Assembly: GCA_964020085.1 (NCBI GenBank)
Contig: OZ026597.1
Coordinates: 2,098,313-2,162,312 of the forward strand
Length of the DNA: 64,000 nucleotides
Direction: 5' to 3'
Origin: Micromussa lordhowensis
Taxonomy: Eukaryota; Cnidaria; Anthozoa; Scleractinia; Lobophylliidae
In this document: positions 58,988 to 64,000 of the stretch, in pieces
Numbering within the stretch: position 1 is the first letter of the stretch
Layout of the letters: each line of letters begins with the position of its first letter
Made by a program: the position numbers and the translations under genes
The notes under the pieces: generated by a model
What the model was told of the DNA's origin: nothing
The model's database searches: none
The model's input: only the letters and a program-made list of their open reading frames with translations

Positions 58988-61473
58988 TTACCGTTGAAGA
59001 TCCTTGATGTTGTCATCCAGTACCCTCTCCTGCATGGTTTGAGACCTTTCAAGACATTCTTTCGCTTTCTGGAGTTCTCCTTTTACTTTGTGCACCATAC
59101 CAAGATCAAACAGAGACTTGGCCGTGTCACGATGATCCTTGAGCAACTCAAGCCGCATCCTCAGCGCTTCATCAGAATACTGCTCAGCTTTGTCGTATTG
59201 ACCAAGAGCATAGTAGTTATTGGACAGATTGTTGAGGATGGTTGCCGTGAAGGGATGATCACCCAGTTGTTTCTTGTAAATTGGAAGGGTCTGTTGTTCT
59301 CTGATTGCAATGGCTTCCTCGTGGTCTCCTTCGAGCGATAGGGCCACTACCAAAATAATTTACAAGAAAATATTATTATTCCTCTGTCTTCTGATGCCCT
59401 CCAGTTAAAGCACATGGAAAACTAGTAAGGAATTGATCCCCAGGTAAGCCTTTATTACCATGGCCAGCCACTATCGGGAAAGGAGGGGAAGAAGTCGAAG
59501 AACCGGACCGGACTCTAGTGAACGGCGGGAATCGAGCCTATTTTTAGATAGAATTCACTGTTGAACTGAATGACTGGAGGGGCGCTCGTCCACTTGTTAG
59601 TGGGTTAGAATCCCAATCTGATTGGTCCTGCCCAGGTTCTTGGCTGGTATCACCGTGCTGTGTTTTAGACAAGCCTCTTTACTGTAACAGTGCCTCGCTC
59701 AAACCAAGGATATAAGCAATAAATGGACATTATGTGACGATATAGACACAAAATCAATACACGTACCTGCCATATCATTGTACGTTGCTGCAAGCATGAC
59801 GATGTCTTCTTCTCCATGTCTTTTTCTGATGTCGATTGCCTGCTGGATCTTCTCTCTCCCCTCACGGAATTCACCTTCTTTTACAAGACATCGACCAAGT
59901 TTGGAAAGACATTGGGCCCGGCTATTACCCGTGTTGACGCCCAGATCAGGACTGCTCTGAATTCTGTCGGCTTCCACAAAATATTTCTTGGCTTGTTCCG
60001 CGGCTTCATCACACAGACCTGGTGAACATGAGCAGTGGAAGATTTCTTTGATCCCCAGGGAGGTGAGACACTCACTCGATCTCTTTTGATCTCTCATTTC
60101 TTCAGACTTCTTTCTTAACAATTTGAAAACAGATTCATATTTCTCCTTTCCAATCATCTTTGCCAGAAGCTCCCCAACGCTGTTGAAGACATCGATGCAC
60201 TTTCCAATTTGTACTACAGTCATTTCTCCGTTGTCACACCACTCAATAAGCTGCATGATGTTCTCTTCCTCCTGTTGGAAAGCTGTGATTGCGTCTGAAG
60301 CGTTCTTGCTCAAGAACAGTCTAAATGTGTCTGCCAGGAAGGCAAAAAAGTGATTGATGAACACATTCCGGGCACTGAGAAAGACTTCACTAAAGTGATC
60401 TAATGCCTTGTCTCTGCAGTAGTCGCCAATGAATCTGAGAAAAGTAAAAAAGCAAACACCTCCAACGATGTTTTGTTCCAAAAGAGATCGCTTTGCCAGT
60501 TCCAATGCATTATCTGTGAGCTGATGCTCGCTCAGCATCAATGATTGAAATATTTGTTCAGCTCTAGGCAGGGTGAAACGCCCTCTAAGAAGTGCTAACC
60601 TTATAAGGGTGTTCTTTTCTTGTGCAGTAAGTCTGCTAAAGCAAATATCAAGGCAAACAACGATTTTTTCTTCCTTTGGGACTGCCTGAATCTTTCTTAA
60701 GAATTCAAATTTATCTTGCAGCGATGAACAGCTCATACGTTCCACGAGACTAAGCAGGTCGCGCTGCGACAAGGCCAAGGTGTAGAGAACGAGTGGAATG
60801 CCGCTACAAATCTCTGATAGCTGGTACGCGTGCTGTTGGTTTACCACCACATCTTTACGAGCTCTTTGCAAGAGCTGAAAGGATTCTTCTGGTTTAAAGC
60901 AAGCAAGATGAATTATCTCTTGCCCTAAGCCCTGAAAAACAACTTTCACTGATGACGTGAGTAGCAACTTGATTTTTCTTGAAGTCGTGACTATTTCAGT
61001 GATGAAATTTACGATCTTCGATTCTTCGCAAGGTGGGGTCATCCTCTTTTCTACCATTTCGGCCTCAGGGAGACTCTTTTCCCCACTGTCACCTGCACTA
61101 AGCAAAAATTCGAAGTTGTCTAGCAACAGCACCGTGTAGCAATCTTGGCTTTTCAGACGATTTTTGAGTTCAGATATCGGGTCCTCTACAGGATAATGGT
61201 AAACTTGTTGAAGAGCCTTTCTTGCGAAGTCATCGAGTGAATTTAGATATCTGCAGTTGACGTAAACAACCGCGGTACGACTGTCGAAGTCCAATATGTC
61301 GTTTGCCACCTTGATAGCTGTGCTTGTTTTCCCCACACCAGTAACGCCATGGACGAGAACACATCTGCAATTGTGTTCTGGACAGAGGTATCTGTTTATG
61401 GCATTGCATTCCTGGTAGCGACTGACAAAATGAGGTATTGTCTCAGGGAGATGGGAAAGATCTCTACAGTCCC
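58988..61473 (-). CDS. NB-ARC/TPR (STAND, NLR-like) protein, two 3' exons
   Basis: Exon A is 61473-59767, after acceptor TTGTTTCACAG and ending at donor G|GTACGT. Exon B is 59346-58988, after acceptor TTTTGGTAG, ending in a stop. The junction keeps frame (NDMA-V-ALSLEGD) and restores a TPR helix pair, so the intron is well supported. The visible part is 687 residues. NB-ARC: Walker A GVTGVGKTS at ~42-50, hhhDN Walker B VLLLDNFEF at ~114-122, RNBS-B-like IKLLLTSS at ~167-174, GIPLVL (GLPL box) at ~224-229. TPRs fill ~510-687, including NNLSNNYYALGQYDKAEQYS and LFDLGMVHKVKGELQKAKEC. Such proteins act as cytosolic nucleotide-switch sensors, often in innate immunity or cell death; the ligand is unknown. 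The frame enters exon A mid-codon, so at least one upstream exon, probably with an effector domain, lies beyond 61473 and was not found. The protein ends after few TPRs, so it may be a short paralog. Confidence 0.85.
59347..59766 (-). other. Intron of the NB-ARC/TPR gene (420 bp)
   Basis: Bounded by GTACGT at 59766-59761 and by GGTAG at 59351-59347 (minus strand). The exonic frames on both sides join without a stop. Confidence 0.85.
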
Positions 61474-63700
61474 CTGTGAAACAATTGTTATTTTGTTAAT
61501 CGACAACTTGTGTAAATACTAAGAGTTTCACTAAACGTATCCGGCAAATAAAACACTGCAAAGCACCAGAATCCAGCAACTTATGAACACGGTTCATCCC
61601 AGAACAGTAACTGTGGAACATTGTAAATTAAAGTATATTGAATGAAGTGGACAAAATCAGTGTCTGGCTGCAGTCAGCGTAATCAGCTCGAGAGCTCTTA
61701 CAACTCTAATGTTTACTTTCCGTGTGGCACATCTATGTCAGGAGTATTCCCAGAAGCTGTTTAGCCGGAGTTACAAAAGAGACCGCCACGAGAGGCAAGG
61801 TTGTTTGCAAGGTTTGGATAAGGAAGCGAAGGAAATGGCTGCCGCCTTTCCAAAAGTGGTTTCAGACGAGTAATTTGATATGCAAGATGACGAAGAAAGC
61901 ATAAACACTAATATCGATTTGGAGGATAAATATGAAAACATGGGAAGTGATTCAGAGAAAGAACAAGACAGTGATTCGGAATCTCACAGGAAGGGGGGGG
62001 GCCTCTGGAGAGACTGCTAAAGCCAAAGCTCTCAATGTCCTTTTACCTGTTTCAGAAGGACGCTGCGAAGACCGTATTTGCACTATATAAAGTGGTTTCG
62101 TCGCAGTCGTCTCAGAAGCGATCCAGTACACGAAGAAGTCAAGAAAATCCTGTGTCGCTTTTTAGATGAGGACTCTTGCCTAATAGAATTTTTCGAAAGA
62201 AGCGAATCTGCGATAAAAAGGAAGATGAAGAAAAGGAGTGAATAGAAAGCACTGGAGTATTGAAAAGAAACGAATCTGGCAAAGAAATGGTTTTGTCAAC
62301 GAGCGTGAAGAAACACGTTGAAAAGAGAAAATGGTTGTCACGTGAGTTTAAAAGGCAGTTCTGATATCCTTGGTTGGTCAATGGAATTCCACTAGAGAAT
62401 ACTAACGTACCTCCATTAGAACCTCAGGTGTAACATTTCAAACGACGGAGTTGGACTACAACTAGCAATTTTCCTGTACATCCTGCAAAAACCAAATTGT
62501 TTATTCTTACCAAAATTATTGATTAATCCACCAAGACAGTATCAACATGCTGGGAAAGGTCATAGAGACTTAACCAAAGTGGAAGAAAACTATGGGAAGT
62601 CGAAACACACTCAGAGCGAGGGAGAAAACCGTTGATACAACAATGACATCGCATTGTATGAAAAAACAAACGAATAAAAAGTGTTGATGGAATGATCGAA
62701 AGCACAAAATTAAAAGAGGAAACAGGAAATTAAAACAGGAATGTTGTTCAAGAAATACAAAAATGGAATGTTCAACAAAAGATCATACTGTGTTGTCTTT
62801 TGCGCATGCTCTTATTTTTGTGCATCTTAAGATTCTTATCAATAAGGGTCACAAAACGTGACTCGCTTTTACGTCATAAGCAACGCGCTCAAAAAGGACT
62901 AGGGACGAACTGTCAAGGGGTAACGTCATCTCTAAAACGGGATACCCATGTTCAATCTCCACAGTCTCTTTTGTCAGAATAAACAAAAAACCAAACCAAA
63001 AACAAAACAAACTTGGGCAATAAAGCGGAGGAACCAGATGAAGAAAAAAGAACAGAAACAGTATAAAAGATCCCAAGAGTTAAAGAAAAGTAAAAAAAAT
63101 TGTAAGAGAGATTTCCAAACCAGAGAGTATAAAGGGGATTCCCATCTAATGAGCCAAGAGGTTGAAAGCTTCGATGGAGGATGAACGAGATAAACTACCC
63201 AACATAAGGAAACGGCTAAACCCAATTATAACTTATTTTCTCACAGTTTACATTTATGAAATGCTAATCCAAAACGGATGATCTGCCATCGCATTCATCA
63301 CTGGCTGATAAAGATGATGCTAAGTAACCCAAGCAAAGAAAGTCAAGAGACAGAAACTAAAGAGGTCCCTGTACTTGACGATTATCATACCTCTCTAAGG
63401 CAAGACATGAGATCAAAGTGCTCTATGAGCAAATTAAACTCGTAGATTTCCCAGTGAATGATAATATGACTTGACCTAACCTTTGCGTAAAATGGAATAA
63501 CTCTTTTCATAAAAATATAGGTCTGAATTGCGGACATGTGTGGCTTAAGGGTTATTCTAGTTATATTAATTACTTTATTGAGTTCTGGCAATATTCGTTA
63601 CAATGACGGTTTTTTTAAGGAAAAATAAGAGGAAACAATTGAATTGTTCCTGATTTTCAGTTCTTTTGTACCACAAAATGGAATAAGTTTTTGCGCATAC
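61474..63700. other. Upstream intron or intergenic region of the NB-ARC/TPR gene
   Basis: An upstream exon is required somewhere on the minus strand at or beyond this stretch, but I see no convincing one. At 61.88-62.25 kb the plus strand has broken protein-like pieces (INTNIDLEDKYENMGSDSEK, then frame changes and stops), possibly a decayed acidic coding fragment. Purine-rich sequence near 62.99-63.18 kb is low complexity. Confidence 0.35.
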
Positions 63701-63725
63701 TACATGACATACAAGAACAGCTGCA

Positions 63726-63998
63726 CTACATGAGCTGCATTGCTCCGATGGATTTACTCATTCTAGCAAGAGATGAGAAAATGATCAAGGCTGTCAAACA
63801 TATAACCGAGCAGGCATACGATGACAAAAAAAGATCGCCGCCGAGAAACTCATTTAACAAGTTGTTGACGAATAACTGGTTGTTGAGACGATAAACTGGT
63901 ACTTTGTTTTTTGCAAATTCTATGTTGCAAGGCACACACATTTCCGGGCAATCCCTAATGACACGCTCGTCAATCTTCTTTCTTCCATTAAAGATAAT
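63726..63998 (-). CDS. Open frame running off the right edge, unrecognised
   Basis: On the minus strand the frame is open from the window edge to a stop at 63726 (90 codons). Its N-terminal part reads NGRKKIDERVIRDCPEMCVP then CNIEFAKNKVPVYRLNN, with a Cys pair followed by a Lys-Val-Pro-x-x-x-Leu-x-Asn segment. This vaguely resembles the Cys-rich segment ahead of the helicase in some Helitron-type proteins. The C-terminal part is hydrophobic and does not fit. It is either a decayed transposon fragment or an exon whose true end is a splice site. Confidence 0.2.
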   Translation of the reverse strand: MIFNGRKKIDERVIRDCPEMCVPCNIEFAKNKVPVYRLNNQLFVNNLLNEFLGGDLFLSSYACSVICLTALIIFSSLARMSKSIGAMQLM

Positions 63999-64000
63999 CG

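Overview
This is eukaryotic, AT-rich, repeat-dominated DNA with very little protein-coding content. I infer a metazoan, most likely an anthozoan cnidarian such as a coral or anemone. The reasons are a GT-AG spliced animal-type NB-ARC/TPR (STAND/NLR-like) gene, a complete-looking DIRS-type tyrosine-recombinase retroelement, and many fold-back and TA/TTAA-flanked short transposons. The lineage call is inference; no ribosomal RNA or other diagnostic host gene is present.

Layout. 1-870: a possible exon end with a strong splice donor, then a 3-copy ~215-bp tandem repeat. About 1430-19730: an 18-kb satellite of ~38 units of ~483 bp, homogeneous in the middle and decayed at both edges. Each unit carries a ~80-nt tRNA-like module: A box, B box at tRNA spacing, four-way-junction folding potential and a T8 run just downstream. 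20.0-22.4 kb: a Penelope-like end relic, a minisatellite, a relic of a DIRS terminus and CAAGT-rich hairpins. 23.2 kb: one small exon of an unrecognised gene. 23.9-24.8 kb: a TTAA-flanked inverted-repeat element. 28.6-29.05 and 33.96-34.15 kb: fold-back pairs with Penelope/hammerhead-like motifs. 30.3-33.1 kb: a palindromic MITE, then a 2.4-kb element with ~260-bp terminal inverted repeats. 35.9-36.1 kb: (TTGA)n. 38.45-40.59 kb: a 33-bp minisatellite that leaves four of six frames open.

41.1 and 53.04 kb hold two copies of one ~333-bp TA-flanked MITE. 43.5-47.9 kb (minus strand): a DIRS-like element with a SAP-domain ORF, a zinc-knuckle gag-like ORF, RT-RNase H, and a tyrosine recombinase carrying one in-frame stop. 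50.2-50.6 kb: two tRNA-derived SINE copies facing in opposite directions. 50.8-52.6 kb: hairpins and short duplications. 57.1-58.3 kb: a 191-bp tandem repeat interrupted by a hairpin-rich insertion. 59.0-61.5 kb (minus strand): the two 3' exons of an NB-ARC/TPR gene, the clearest host gene here. The rest is mostly unassigned AT-rich intergenic or intronic sequence.

The most unusual feature is the 483-bp satellite with a tRNA-like, pol III-promoter-like module in nearly every unit. It could be a satellite built from a tRNA-derived element or a tandem family of small RNA genes. Sequence alone cannot separate these.
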